Source of the DNA: Microbacteriaceae bacterium PS02068
Lineage (GTDB): Bacteria; Actinomycetota; Actinomycetes; Actinomycetales; Microbacteriaceae
Reading direction: 5' to 3'
Assembly: GCA_029959325.1 (NCBI GenBank)
Contig: JASCPF010000001.1
Coordinates: 1-64,000 of the forward strand
Length of the DNA: 64,000 nt
This document shows positions 17,369 through 26,650 of this stretch, piece after piece. The first letter of the stretch is position 1, and each line of letters begins with the position of its first letter. The translations under genes were made by a program, and so were the position numbers. The notes beneath the pieces were generated by a model that was not told the DNA's origin, ran no database searches, and worked only from the letters and a program-made list of their open reading frames with translations.

Positions 17369-19796
17369 TCTCGGGCGTGGCCGGAATCGGGGTGCCGCTC
17401 AGCGCCGCAGTGGTCACACGACGACGTCCACGGCCCTGGCCGGGAGCCTTGGGCTCGGGCAGGGCGCTCAGCACCGAGTCGAGCAGCACGTCCTTGTCGG
17501 TGCGGGGGGTGGATGCCCCGGCATCCGTCCGCTCGCCTCCGCGCTGACCCGATCGCGCCTCGCCGCGCTTGCGGCGCGGCTTCTTCGCGCCGTCGGCGGG
17601 CACGACCAGGGCATCGGACGCACCGGACGTCGCCGAAGCGCCGGCTGCGACGGGCAGATCGAGGGTCACGGCGGGCGCGGCGTCGGCCACTTCATCGTGC
17701 GTCCCGTGGATCGTCGACGCGGCGATCGCGGCGAGGGCCGACTTGGCGCCCTCGGTGATGACGTGTGTGCCGCCGTTGCCGTTCGTGCCGGAGGGCGATG
17801 ACGCGGGTCGCGACCGGCGCGCGTTGGACGACGGACCGGACTGCGCCGCGCTGCGGTGCTTGACGACGGGGTCGTGGTGCACGATGACCCCGCGCCCTGC
17901 ACAGACCTCGCACGGCTCGCTGAAGGTCTCGAGCAGTCCCAGGCCGAGCTTCTTGCGAGTCATCTGCACGAGGCCGAGCGAGGTGACCTCGGCCACCTGG
18001 TGCTTCGTGCGGTCGCGGCTCAGGCACTCGATGAGGCGCCGCAGCACGAGATCGCGGTTCGACTCGAGCACCATGTCGATGAAGTCGACGACGATGATGC
18101 CGCCGATGTCGCGCAGCCGCAGCTGGCGGACGATCTCTTCCGCGGCCTCGAGGTTGTTCTTCGTGACCGTCTCTTCGAGGTTGCCCCCCGAGCCGACGAA
18201 CTTGCCGGTGTTGACGTCGACGACCGTCATCGCCTCGGTGCGGTCGATCACGAGCGATCCGCCCGAGGGCAGCCAGACCTTGCGGTCGAGGGCTTTCTCG
18301 ATCTGCTCCGTCACGCGGAAGCGGTCAAACGGGTCTTGCTCGTCCTCATACTTCTCGATGCGCTCGAGCAGGTCGGGCGCGACGCCGGCGAGATACGCCG
18401 AGATCGTCTGGTGCGCTTCGTCGCCCTGGACCAGCATCTTCGTGAAGTCCTCGTTGAAGACGTCGCGGACGATCTTCACGAGCAGGTCGGGCTCGGAGTG
18501 CAGCAGCGCCGGAGCCTGGATGCTGTCGACCTGGGTGGAGATGTGCTCCCACTGGCTCGTGAGGCGCTGCACATCGCGGGTCAGCTGGTCTTCGGTCGCG
18601 CCCTCGGCCGCGGTGCGGACGATGACGCCGCTCGACTCGGGCAGAACCTCCTTGAGGATGCGCTTGAGGCGCGCGCGCTCGGTGTCAGGGAGCTTCCGCG
18701 AGATGCCGTTCATCGCACCGCCCGGGACGTACACGAGGTACCGGCCCGGCAGCGAGATCTGGCTCGTCAGGCGCGCGCCCTTGTGGCCGACGGGGTCTTT
18801 CGTGACCTGCACGAGCACCCGATCGCCGCTCTTGAGAGCGAGTTCGATGCGGCGGGGCTGATTGCCGGTCTCCACGGCATCCCAGTCGACCTCGCCCGAG
18901 TACAGCACCGCGTTGCGGCCGCGGCCGATGTCGACGAAGGCCGCCTCCATCGAGGGCAGCACGTTCTGCACGCGCCCGACGTAGACGTTGCCGATGAGCG
19001 ACGACTCCTGGCTGCGCGCCACGTAGTGCTCGACGAGCACGTTGTCTTCGAGCACGGCGATCTGGATGCGACCGTTCTTCGACCGCACGATCATGTCGCG
19101 GTCGACGGCCTCACGGCGCGCCAGGAACTCGGCCTCGGTCACCACGGTGCGGCGGCGACCGGCTTCGCGACCGTCGCGGCGGCGCTGCTTCTTGGCTTCC
19201 AGACGTGTGGAGCCCTTGATGCGCTGCGGCTCGGTGATGAGCTCGACGGCGCGCTGGCGCGGCTGCCGGACGTTGCGTTCGCCGCGGTCGCTCGGGCCCG
19301 CCTGCGGCTGCTCGTCGACGTCGGATGCCTGGTTCGCCCCGCCGCGGCGGCGGTTGCGGCGGCGTGCGCTCGAGCCGGGTTCGAATGCCTGGTCGTCGCG
19401 GTCGTCGCCTCGCCCGGGCAGCGCCGGAAGCGCAATGATCTCGGGCGCGTAGAACATCAGTTGGGTGGACACCTGCGAGACGAACTCTGCCGGCAGGAGT
19501 CCCAGTGAGACCGCGCTGACGGGCTCGTCGGCGATCGCCAGGATCTCTTCGGCGTCAGCGACGACCCCCTCCTCGGCGACCTCTTCGGCCACCGCAGCGT
19601 CGTCGACGATGCTCTCTGCGTCGGCGACGACCTCGGTCGCCGCGCCCTCTTCGATCGCGACGATCTGCTCAGCCTCGTCAACCACCTCAGCCGCAGCGAC
19701 GAGCTCGCCCTCAGCGATGCCCTCTGCGTCGGGCGTCAGCGGCTGGTCCGCATCGACGAATTCGGAATCACGGTTGTCATTGTGCTCATCGGCCAT
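17355..19796 (-). CDS. rne: Ribonuclease E/G
   Basis: The protein has 813 residues from ATG 19796, chosen for its AAGGAG ribosome site. An acidic, low-complexity N-terminal region (1-150, many AEE/VAD repeats) and a basic Arg-rich segment (about 165-235) precede the S1 domain (about 280-370, GNVYVGRVQNVLPSMEAAFVD). The catalytic half has VVDVNTGKFVG and IIVVDFIDM (metal-binding Asp residues) and the zinc-link CEVCAGRG. The C-terminal ~180 residues are disordered and Ala/Arg-rich. The enzyme cleaves single-stranded AU-rich RNA and matures rRNA and tRNA. The catalytic core between two disordered arms is the mycobacterial-type arrangement. Confidence 0.97.
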   Translation of the reverse strand: MADEHNDNRDSEFVDADQPLTPDAEGIAEGELVAAAEVVDEAEQIVAIEEGAATEVVADAESIVDDAAVAEEVAEEGVVADAEEILAIADEPVSAVSLGLLPAEFVSQVSTQLMFYAPEIIALPALPGRGDDRDDQAFEPGSSARRRNRRRGGANQASDVDEQPQAGPSDRGERNVRQPRQRAVELITEPQRIKGSTRLEAKKQRRRDGREAGRRRTVVTEAEFLARREAVDRDMIVRSKNGRIQIAVLEDNVLVEHYVARSQESSLIGNVYVGRVQNVLPSMEAAFVDIGRGRNAVLYSGEVDWDAVETGNQPRRIELALKSGDRVLVQVTKDPVGHKGARLTSQISLPGRYLVYVPGGAMNGISRKLPDTERARLKRILKEVLPESSGVIVRTAAEGATEDQLTRDVQRLTSQWEHISTQVDSIQAPALLHSEPDLLVKIVRDVFNEDFTKMLVQGDEAHQTISAYLAGVAPDLLERIEKYEDEQDPFDRFRVTEQIEKALDRKVWLPSGGSLVIDRTEAMTVVDVNTGKFVGSGGNLEETVTKNNLEAAEEIVRQLRLRDIGGIIVVDFIDMVLESNRDLVLRRLIECLSRDRTKHQVAEVTSLGLVQMTRKKLGLGLLETFSEPCEVCAGRGVIVHHDPVVKHRSAAQSGPSSNARRSRPASSPSGTNGNGGTHVITEGAKSALAAIAASTIHGTHDEVADAAPAVTLDLPVAAGASATSGASDALVVPADGAKKPRRKRGEARSGQRGGERTDAGASTPRTDKDVLLDSVLSALPEPKAPGQGRGRRRVTTAALSGTPIPATPEITES

Positions 19797-20002
19797 CTCT
19801 GGCTTACTCCTTGCGGGCGGCTCCGCGGGCCGTCCCGGGCAATCTGGCGGTGTCGCTCCGGTCCGGAGGATCCGCGAACTCATACGGTCTGCAACCTCAC
19901 CCGCTGCGTGGCGGGGCTCGTGCTGCCAAGGGCGTTCATCGCCCGAAGTCTTCGGTGATGCCAGTGGTGCGGCGCGGCCGCGGGGCATCGGCCCCCATTA
20001 TC
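19797..20002 (-). promoter_or_regulatory. rne promoter and long 5' leader
   Basis: GATAAT (20002-19997) is a strong -10 candidate. A start near 19990 would leave a ~190-nt leader with several possible hairpins (for example GGGCG...CGCCC). Long leaders of rne mRNAs mediate autoregulation in E. coli; here that is inference. No gene was found in this stretch. Confidence 0.4.
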
Positions 20003-20078
20003 GCACTTTCCCGCTCGAATTGCGCGGAAGGCGCCCCGCGTGCGCGACGGACGCGGTCTGGTCGGAGGCATCCGATGG

Positions 20079-20084
20079 GATAAT
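20079..20084 (+). promoter_or_regulatory. -10 element of the VKOR gene
   Basis: GATAAT lies six bases before ATG 20091. It fixes the start and predicts leaderless translation. Confidence 0.55.
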
Positions 20085-20090
20085 CGCGGC

Positions 20091-20708
20091 ATGCCCACCC
20101 GCACGATCGACAGCCGCCCGACCGTCCTCGCCGTGTGGCTCGTGATCGCCGGCGTCATCGGCTGGATCGCCGCGTTCGCCCTCACGATTGAGAAGTTCCA
20201 CGCACTCGCTAACCCGGATGGCGGGCCGGCGTCGTGCGACTTCAGTCCCCTCGTGCAGTGCACGAAGAACCTCGATTCGTGGCAGGGCAGCGTGTTCGGC
20301 TTCCCCAACCCCATCCTCGGACTCACCGGCTGGGCGGCGCCGATCGTCGTGGGCATGGCGATCCTGGCCGGCGCCAGATTCGCACGGTGGTTCTGGTGGG
20401 CCTTCGCCGCCGGCGTCACCTTCGCGTTCGGCTTCGTGGCATGGCTGATCACGCAGAGCATCTTCTCGCTCGGCACGCTGTGCCCCTGGTGCATGGTCAC
20501 GTGGCTCGTGACGATTCCGACGTTCTACGCCGTCTGGGTCCACCTCTTGCGGTCGGGCGTCGTCGCGGACGCCCCACGCGTGCGCGCCGTCGGAGCGGCA
20601 CTGGCGTCGTGGGTGCCGCTCATGGCGTTCGTCACCTACGCCGTCGTGCTGCTCATCGCACAGGTGAAGCTGAACGCCGTGCCCTACCTGCTCGACATCT
20701 TCTTCTGA
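20091..20708 (+). CDS. Vitamin K epoxide reductase family protein
   Basis: The protein has 205 residues with five or so membrane helices. The VKOR disulfide chemistry residues are visible: the loop pair in SCDFSPLVQC (about residues 45-55) and the active-site CPWC (about 130), plus the family GFPNPILGLTGW segment. Bacterial VKOR takes electrons from a periplasmic DsbA-like thioredoxin to quinone and so drives disulfide formation in exported proteins. No fused thioredoxin domain and no dsbA-like gene are nearby. Confidence 0.95.
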   Translation: MPTRTIDSRPTVLAVWLVIAGVIGWIAAFALTIEKFHALANPDGGPASCDFSPLVQCTKNLDSWQGSVFGFPNPILGLTGWAAPIVVGMAILAGARFARWFWWAFAAGVTFAFGFVAWLITQSIFSLGTLCPWCMVTWLVTIPTFYAVWVHLLRSGVVADAPRVRAVGAALASWVPLMAFVTYAVVLLIAQVKLNAVPYLLDIFF

Positions 20709-20738
20709 GCAGGGACTTCGACTGGCCGCCGCGCGCGC

Positions 20739-21152
20739 TCAGAACCAGATCGCGAGCTCGCGCGCCGCAGATTCCGGGCTGTCGCTGCCGTGCACGAGGT
20801 TCTGCTGCACCTTCAGGCCCCAGTCACGGCCGAAGTCACCGCGGATCGTCCCGGGGGCCGCGGTGGTGGGGTCGGTCGTGCCGGCGAGCGAGCGGAAGCC
20901 CTCGATCACGCGATTGCCCGCGAGGCGGATCGCGACCGACGGCCCCGACAGCATGAACTCGAGCAGGGGCTCGTAGAAGGGCTTGCCCTCGTGCTCGGCA
21001 TAGTGCTGCTCGAGCAGGTCGCGGTCGGGCTCGACGAGCTTGATGTCGACGAGCGCGTACCCCTTCGCCTCGATGCGGGCGAGGATCGCGCCGGTGAGGC
21101 CGCGGGCGACGCCGTCGGGCTTGACGAGGACGAGAGTCTCTTCGGTGGGCAT
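20739..21152 (-). CDS. ndk: Nucleoside diphosphate kinase
   Basis: The protein has 137 residues from ATG 21152 (MPTEETLVLVKPDG). It moves phosphate between nucleoside tri- and diphosphates through a phospho-histidine, here in the block NLVHGSDSPESAARE (active-site His near residue 117). RGLTGAILARIE, RLAGNRVIEGFRSLAGTTDP and GTIRGDFG are family blocks. The in-frame region upstream of the ATG does not fit the family. It is one base from the DUF4233 gene and part of the ileS-folC-DUF4233-ndk run. Confidence 0.98.
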   Translation of the reverse strand: MPTEETLVLVKPDGVARGLTGAILARIEAKGYALVDIKLVEPDRDLLEQHYAEHEGKPFYEPLLEFMLSGPSVAIRLAGNRVIEGFRSLAGTTDPTTAAPGTIRGDFGRDWGLKVQQNLVHGSDSPESAARELAIWF

Positions 21153-21153
21153 G

Positions 21154-21576
21154 TCAGTCTCCGTTCGTGGCGGCGCGTGCCGCATTGCGGCGGTCGAGAG
21201 CGCCTCCCTTGATCGTGGCATATGCGTACATCGCTCCGAAAATGAGCGCGACGATGGCGAGGGCGGGAACGAGGAACGCGCCGAGAAGAAGGATGCCCTG
21301 CAGCACCCAGCCGAGCACGATGCCCCACCGGTGCCGCACCAGCGCGGACGTCGCGATCATGGCGACCGCGAGCACCGCGCCGCCGACGATCCCCCACCAG
21401 TCCGCGATGCCGTCTGGCAGGGCGTGCAGACCATACACGGCGAGGCCGCCCAAGAAGACGATGATCGACTCGAAGCCGAGGACGATGGATGCCAGCGACT
21501 CCTGCGCCCCGCGCTGGCGACGCGCACGGGGTGGGCGTGCCGAGGCATCCGACCCGGTCGTCGCGTCGGCGCTCAC
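21154..21576 (-). CDS. DUF4233 membrane protein
   Basis: The protein has 140 residues from GTG 21576, overlapping the folC stop (GTGA). After a basic N-terminal ~30 residues it has four membrane helices (SLASIVLGFESIIVFLGGLA, WGIVGGAVLAVAMIAT, WGIVLGWVLQGILLLGAFL and ALAIVALIFGAMY). This family follows folC in many actinobacteria; its function is unknown. The charged C-terminal tail (RRNAARAATNGD) faces the cytoplasm. Confidence 0.88.
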   Translation of the reverse strand: MSADATTGSDASARPPRARRQRGAQESLASIVLGFESIIVFLGGLAVYGLHALPDGIADWWGIVGGAVLAVAMIATSALVRHRWGIVLGWVLQGILLLGAFLVPALAIVALIFGAMYAYATIKGGALDRRNAARAATNGD

Positions 21577-22925
21577 GCCCGCCACCCGTCTTTCCAATCT
21601 TCTGCGGCGGCCAGCTGCAGTGCCTCGCCCGCGAGGACGACGCTTCCCGCGATGACGACCGCGCGGCGGTCGGAGCTCGAGGCCCATTCGCGCGCGGCAT
21701 CGGCGGCCTCGGCAAGGTCGCGGTGCACGGTGACGTGGGCATCCGCAGCCTCGGCGAGGTCGGCGATCGCATCGGGCTCAGCGGCGCGGTCGGAGTCGGG
21801 CGCCGTCGCGAACACGTGGGTGGCGGCGGGGGCGAGCGTCGACACGATGCCCGCCAGGTCCTTGTCGCCGAAGGCGCCGAGCACGAGCCCCCACTCGTCG
21901 AAGTCGAACGAGTCGCCGAGCGCCTGCACGAGCGAACGTGCCCCGTGCGGGTTGTGTGCGCTGTCGACGAGGACGGTCGGGGCGACCCCGACCAGCTGCA
22001 GGCGCCCGGGCGAGGTCACCTGCGCAAGGCCGTCGGCGACGACATCGGGAGCGAGCGACCGCGACGCGCCGCCGATCAGCGACTCGACGGCGACGATCGC
22101 CAGCGCCGCATTGTGCCCCTGGTGCGCGCCGTACAGCGGCAGGTAGAGCTCGTCGTAGGTGCCGGCGAGGCCCTTCACCGAGATCTGCTGCCCGCCGACG
22201 GCGAGCCGCTGAGCGGTCAGACCGAACGCGTCGCCCTCGATCGCGAGCGATGCACCGCGGGCGGCTGCCGCCGTTGCCAACACCGTTGCCGCCGCCGGGT
22301 CCTGCTCGGCCGAGACCGCGGCGGCACCGTCCTTGATGATCCCCGACTTCACGGTCGCGATCTCGGCGATCGTGTCGCCCAGCTTGTCGGCGTGGTCGAT
22401 GTCGATCGGGGTGAACACGGCCACGTCGCCATCGGCGGTGTTGGTCGAATCCCACGAGCCGCCCATGCCGACCTCGATCACGGCGACATCGACGGGTGCG
22501 TCGGCGAAAGCCACGAAGGCGAGCACGGTCAGCAGTTCGAAGAACGTCAGCGACGCGTCGCCGGATGCCTGCAGCTCGGCATCCACGATGTCGACGAACG
22601 GCTCGATCTCGTCCCAGGCATCCGCGATCAGGCCGTCGTCGATCGGCTCGCCGTCGATCATGATCCGCTCGGTGAAGCGCTCGAGGTGCGGGCTGGTGAA
22701 CAGACCCGTGCGCAGGCCCGTCGCGCGAACGATCGACTCCGCGATGCGGGCGGTCGAGGTCTTGCCGTTCGTGCCCGTCACGTGGATCACGCGATAGGTG
22801 CGCTGCGGGTCGTCGAGATAGGTCAGCAGTCGTGCCGTGCGCTCGACGCGCGGCTGCACCCACTGCTCGCCCTGACGGCGCAGCAGCGCGGCGTAGACGG
22901 CGTCGGCTCTGTTCCTGTCGCTCAC
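21573..22925 (-). CDS. folC: Folylpolyglutamate / dihydrofolate synthase
   Basis: The protein has 450 residues of the Mur ligase-like ATPase family. The P-loop is [12 protein letters not shown] (about residues 48-59), followed by [24 protein letters not shown] (metal-binding Glu/His region variant) and [12 protein letters not shown] in the C-terminal domain. It joins glutamate to dihydropteroate and to reduced folates. It overlaps the ileS stop by four bases and the DUF4233 start by four bases. Confidence 0.96.
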   Translation of the reverse strand: MSDRNRADAVYAALLRRQGEQWVQPRVERTARLLTYLDDPQRTYRVIHVTGTNGKTSTARIAESIVRATGLRTGLFTSPHLERFTERIMIDGEPIDDGLIADAWDEIEPFVDIVDAELQASGDASLTFFELLTVLAFVAFADAPVDVAVIEVGMGGSWDSTNTADGDVAVFTPIDIDHADKLGDTIAEIATVKSGIIKDGAAAVSAEQDPAAATVLATAAAARGASLAIEGDAFGLTAQRLAVGGQQISVKGLAGTYDELYLPLYGAHQGHNAALAIVAVESLIGGASRSLAPDVVADGLAQVTSPGRLQLVGVAPTVLVDSAHNPHGARSLVQALGDSFDFDEWGLVLGAFGDKDLAGIVSTLAPAATHVFATAPDSDRAAEPDAIADLAEAADAHVTVHRDLAEAADAAREWASSSDRRAVVIAGSVVLAGEALQLAAAEDWKDGWRA

Positions 22926-25900
22926 GAGGTCGCTCCGATCCGTCCGACCGAGACCGTGAACGAACCCCGGTTGGCATAGGTGGCTTTGTCGATCACGTTC
23001 TCGAACTCGACGACGTCTGTGGCGATCGTTCCCATGTCGAGAAGAGTCTCGGTGCGAGAGCGCACCGAGCTGGCGAGCGCGAGTGTCTCGCCGGCGACGT
23101 CCGCCGCGGTGAACGCGGAGGTCACGGCCGCGGCATCCTCGTCGTCGTCGAACAGCAGCGTCAGACTGATCCGGTCGCTGACGTCGAAGCCGGCGGCCTT
23201 GCGGGTGTCCTGCACGGCGCGGATCACGTCGCGCGCCAGGCCCTCGGCCTCGAGCTCAGACGTCGTGGTCGTGTCGAGCAGGACGAACCCCCCTCCGCCG
23301 AGGAGCGAGATCGCCGTTCCCTCGGCGACTCCCCCGGCTTCGAGCGTGAGGTCGTACTCCCCCGCCTCGAGCGCGACACCGTCGACGACCACGGTGCCGT
23401 CCACGACGTCCCAGAGGCCCGCGCGGGCACCGGCGATGACGTGCTGCACCTGCTTGCCCAGGCGCGGTCCCGCGGCGCGGGCGTTCACGGCGAGGCGCTG
23501 GCTGATGCCGTAACGCTCGGCCAGCCCGTCAGTGAGTTCGACGAGATCGACCGACTTGACGTTGAGTTCATCACGCAGGATCGCCTCGAACTGGCCGAGC
23601 GCCGCGGCGTCCGTCACGGCCACCGTCAGAGCGGGCAGCGGCAGGCGCACGCGCTTGCCCTCCTTCTTGCGCAGCGCGTTCGCGACCGACGACACCTCTC
23701 GGACGGCATCCATCGCGGTGCGGATCTCGGGCGAGGCGGGGAAGGCACCCGCGTCGGGCCAGTCTTCGAGGTGCACGCTGCGGCCCCCGGTGAGCCCCTG
23801 CCAGATCCGCTCCGACACGAGCGGGATCAGCGGCGCCGCGACGCGCGTGAGCGTCTCGAGCACGGTGTACAGCGTGTCGAACGCCTCGGTCCCCGAGCCT
23901 GCCTCGGTCCCCGAGCTTGTCGAGGGGTCGACGCCCACCCAGAATCGGTCGCGCGAACGCCGGATGTACCAGTTGGTCAGCGCCTCGGCGAAATCGCGCA
24001 GCCGTGCCGCGGCCGTCGTCGAGTCGAGTGCGTCGAGGTCGACCGCGACGTCTCGCACGAGGTCGCCGAGCAGCGCCAGGATGTAGCGGTCGAGCACGTC
24101 GGTCGAGTCGGTGCGCCAGCGCGCCTCGTACCCCGAGCTCCCGCTTCCAGAGCCTGTGCCGTCGGTCCCTGAGCTTGTCGAAGGGCCGCCCGCCGCATTG
24201 GCATATGTCGCAAAGAAGTACCACGCGTTCCACACCGGCAGCAGGAACTCCCGCACGCCCGCACGGATGCCCTCCTCCGTGACGACGAGGTTCCCACCCC
24301 GCAGCACCGGCGAGGCCATCAGGAACCAGCGCATGGCATCCGACCCATCACGGTCGAAGACCTCGCTCACGTCGGGGTAGTTCCGCAGCGACTTCGACAT
24401 CTTCTGCCCGTCATTGCCGAGCACGATGCCGTGGCACGCGACACCCGAGAAGGCGGGGCGCTCGAACAGCGCGACCGACAGCACGTGCATGACGTAGAAC
24501 CAGCCGCGCGTCTGCCCGATGTACTCGACGATGAAGTCGGCGGGAGCATGCGCGTCGAACCACTCCTGGTTCTCGAACGGGTAGTGCACCTGCGCGTAGG
24601 GCATCGATCCCGAGTCGAACCACACGTCGAAGACGTCTTCGATGCGGCGCATCGTGGAGCGCCCGGTCGGGTCGTCCGGGTTCGGGCGCGTCAGATCGTC
24701 GATGTACGGACGGTGCAGATCGACCTCGCCGGCCTCGTTCAGGGGCAGGCGCCCAAAGTCGGCTTCGAGATCGGCGAGCGATCCGTAGACGTCGATGCGC
24801 GGGTACTCGGGGTTGTCGCTGCGCCACACCGGGATCGGCGAGCCCCAGAAGCGGTTGCGGCTGATCGACCAGTCGCGCGCGCCCTCGAGCCACTTGCCGA
24901 ACTGCCCGTGCTTGACGTTCTCAGGCGCCCACGTGATCTGCTCGTTCGCGGCGATCAGGTCGTCCTTGATGTCGGTGACGCGCACGAACCAGCTCGACAC
25001 GGCCTTGTAGATGAGCGGGTTCCGGCACCGCCAGCAGTGCGGGTAGGAGTGCTCGTAGGATGCCTCGCGCAGCAGGCGCCCCTCGGCCTTCAGCAGGCGG
25101 ATGAGGGGCCTGTTGGCATCCATCCACAGCTGCCCGGCGACGTCGGTGACCTGCGGCAGGAACTTTCCGCCGTCGTCGAGGCTCATGATCAGCGGGATGC
25201 CCGCGGCTTCCGTGACCCGCTGGTCGTCCTCGCCGTAGGCGGGGGCCTGGTGCACGATGCCCGTGCCGTCGGTGGTCGTCACGTAGTCGTCGACGAGGAT
25301 GCGCCAGGCGGTGCCGGTGCCCCACTTCTCGGCATCCGCGTAGTAGTCGAACAGCCGGTCGTAGTGCACGTCGGCGAGATCGGCGCCGAGGAGGGTGCGC
25401 TCGACGGCGGATGCCGCGTCGGCGGCCGACGCGTAGCCGAGTTCCTTCGCGTGGTTTCCCAGCAGATCGGCGGCCAGCAGGTAGCGGTGCGCGGTGGCGC
25501 TCTCGGGCTCGTCGCCCGTCGCGACGTCGGCGGCGCCGTGCGGTCCGCCCGGCACGACGACGTAGGAGATCGCGGGACCGACGGCCAGGGCGAGGTTCGT
25601 CGGCAGGGTCCAGGGCGTGGTGGTCCAGGCGAGCGCGCGCACCCCGGTGAGCCCGAGCGCCTCGGCCTTCTGGCCGACGAACGGGAACGTGACCGTCACC
25701 GACGGGTCCTGGCGCATCTTGTAGACGTCGTCGTCCATGCGAAGTTCGTGGTTGCTGAGCGGCGTCTCGTCGCGCCAGCAATACGGCAACACGCGATAGC
25801 CCTCGTAGGCGAGGCCCTTGTCCCACAGACTCTTGAACGCCCAGAGCACCGACTCCATGTACCCGGTGTCGAGCGTCTTGTAGCCGCGTTCGAAGTCGAC

Positions 25901-26413
25901 CCAGCGGGCCTGGCGGGTGACGTAGTCCTGCCACTGCGCGGTGTACTCGAGCACCGACTCCTTCGCCTTCGCGTTGAAGATGCCGATGCCCATCTCGACG
26001 ATCTCGTCCTTCTCGGTGAGCCCGAGCTGCTTCATCGCCTCGAGTTCGGCGGGCAGACCGTGCGTGTCCCAGCCGAAGACACGGTCGACCTTCTTGCCGC
26101 GCATCGTCTGGAAGCGCGGGAACAGGTCTTTCGCGTAGCCCGTCAGCAGGTGGCCGTAGTGCGGCAGGCCGTTCGCGAACGGCGGCCCGTCGTAGAAGAC
26201 CCACTCGTCGGCGCCCTCCCGCTGCGCGATAGATGCCCGGAACGTGTCGTCGCGCTGCCAGAAGGCGAGCACATCGCGCTCGATCTCGGGAAAGCGCGGG
26301 CTCGGCACGACCGCGTCGGCCGCGCGGCCGAAAGCGGATTCGGTCCCTGACGCGGCGCCGGTCCCTGACGAGGCACCGGTCCCTGAGCTTGTCGAAGGGC
26401 GGGGGTAGGTCAT
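22922..26413 (-). CDS. ileS: Isoleucyl-tRNA synthetase (eukaryote-like IleS2 type) with repeat-derived inserts
   Basis: The protein has 1163 residues, longer than the usual ~1040-1100. [16 protein letters not shown] (HYGH at residues 85-88) and [10 protein letters not shown] near 670 are the catalytic motifs; the first is in the form typical of mupirocin-resistant type 2 enzymes. The editing domain lies between (about 210-420, [11 protein letters not shown]). Three STSSGT-like, Gly/Ser/Thr-rich stretches are present: residues 7-25 at the N-terminus, about 742-755, and about 829-840. They are encoded by interspersed DNA repeats and sit in surface-type positions (before the catalytic core and in the C-terminal half). 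ATG 26413 has a GGAG site. Expression is controlled by the upstream T-box. Confidence 0.97.
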   Translation of the reverse strand: MTYPRPSTSSGTGASSGTGAASGTESAFGRAADAVVPSPRFPEIERDVLAFWQRDDTFRASIAQREGADEWVFYDGPPFANGLPHYGHLLTGYAKDLFPRFQTMRGKKVDRVFGWDTHGLPAELEAMKQLGLTEKDEIVEMGIGIFNAKAKESVLEYTAQWQDYVTRQARWVDFERGYKTLDTGYMESVLWAFKSLWDKGLAYEGYRVLPYCWRDETPLSNHELRMDDDVYKMRQDPSVTVTFPFVGQKAEALGLTGVRALAWTTTPWTLPTNLALAVGPAISYVVVPGGPHGAADVATGDEPESATAHRYLLAADLLGNHAKELGYASAADAASAVERTLLGADLADVHYDRLFDYYADAEKWGTGTAWRILVDDYVTTTDGTGIVHQAPAYGEDDQRVTEAAGIPLIMSLDDGGKFLPQVTDVAGQLWMDANRPLIRLLKAEGRLLREASYEHSYPHCWRCRNPLIYKAVSSWFVRVTDIKDDLIAANEQITWAPENVKHGQFGKWLEGARDWSISRNRFWGSPIPVWRSDNPEYPRIDVYGSLADLEADFGRLPLNEAGEVDLHRPYIDDLTRPNPDDPTGRSTMRRIEDVFDVWFDSGSMPYAQVHYPFENQEWFDAHAPADFIVEYIGQTRGWFYVMHVLSVALFERPAFSGVACHGIVLGNDGQKMSKSLRNYPDVSEVFDRDGSDAMRWFLMASPVLRGGNLVVTEEGIRAGVREFLLPVWNAWYFFATYANAAGGPSTSSGTDGTGSGSGSSGYEARWRTDSTDVLDRYILALLGDLVRDVAVDLDALDSTTAAARLRDFAEALTNWYIRRSRDRFWVGVDPSTSSGTEAGSGTEAFDTLYTVLETLTRVAAPLIPLVSERIWQGLTGGRSVHLEDWPDAGAFPASPEIRTAMDAVREVSSVANALRKKEGKRVRLPLPALTVAVTDAAALGQFEAILRDELNVKSVDLVELTDGLAERYGISQRLAVNARAAGPRLGKQVQHVIAGARAGLWDVVDGTVVVDGVALEAGEYDLTLEAGGVAEGTAISLLGGGGFVLLDTTTTSELEAEGLARDVIRAVQDTRKAAGFDVSDRISLTLLFDDDEDAAAVTSAFTAADVAGETLALASSVRSRTETLLDMGTIATDVVEFENVIDKATYANRGSFTVSVGRIGATS
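23888..23926 (-). repeat. STSSGT repeat, ileS copy 3
   Basis: A full unit GGTCCCCGAGCTTGTCGAGG on the plus strand (23906-23926) is preceded by a shortened unit starting at 23888. On the coding strand it reads in frame as [17 protein letters not shown]. Confidence 0.8.
24164..24187 (-). repeat. STSSGT repeat, ileS copy 2
   Basis: GGTCCCTGAGCTTGTCGAAG and its continuation on the plus strand; coding-strand reading [19 protein letters not shown]. The neighbouring bases (24131-24160) are degenerate relatives of the same unit. Confidence 0.8.
26343..26400 (-). repeat. STSSGT repeat, ileS copy 1 with tandem 18-bp units
   Basis: Three starts of GGTCCCTGA spaced 18 bp apart (from about 26343) end in the complete unit GGTCCCTGAGCTTGTCGAAG. 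The coding strand reads [19 protein letters not shown], so the array expands in whole codons at the protein's N-terminus. Confidence 0.8.
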
Positions 26414-26424
26414 GTCACTCCAGC

Positions 26425-26616
26425 AGGTTGCTCATGCTTTGCAGCGCTTCCTGCGAGGACGATCATGCGACCGCGGTACCACCTCGCTTGCCTCGTCGTC
26501 TCCGACTCCGAAGCCACTCTCCGACGGCTGTGACGGGCCTGCCCCGCGCGGTTCTACCTCTCGGCGAGCCGAGTCTCTTCCGCGAGCTCCCCGGTGATGG
26601 CCGGATCGATGCTGGT
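26425..26616 (-). promoter_or_regulatory. ileS T-box leader (ultrashort stem I)
   Basis: The leader contains the canonical T-box sequence AGGTGGTACCGCGG (26484-26471), whose TGGT pairs with the ACCA end of uncharged tRNA. Upstream, an ultrashort stem I CCGG-CCATCA-CCGG (26604-26591) holds the specifier ATC (Ile) at 26598-26596. Stem II/IIA-like hairpins lie between. There is no T-tract terminator before ATG 26413, so control is probably at translation initiation, as known for actinobacterial ileS T-boxes. When tRNA-Ile is uncharged the ribosome site is freed. A TATGAT -10 box lies at 26628-26623. Confidence 0.92.
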
Positions 26617-26622
26617 CCTGCC

Positions 26623-26628
26623 ATCATA
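26623..26628 (-). promoter_or_regulatory. -10 element of the ileS T-box transcript
   Basis: TATGAT on the minus strand, about 25 bases upstream of stem I. It is only ten bases from the divergent -10 box of the acetyltransferase gene, so the two promoters overlap. Confidence 0.55.
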
Positions 26629-26637
26629 CCGGCCGCC

Positions 26638-26643
26638 TAGGCT
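26638..26643 (+). promoter_or_regulatory. -10 element of the GNAT gene
   Basis: TAGGCT followed by seven bases and ATG 26651; leaderless. Confidence 0.5.
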
Positions 26644-26650
26644 GACCGAC

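Noticed and set aside
24431-26350. A 639-codon plus-strand open frame opposite ileS
   Set aside because: Shadow frame; low-complexity Val/Arg/His composition and no motif.
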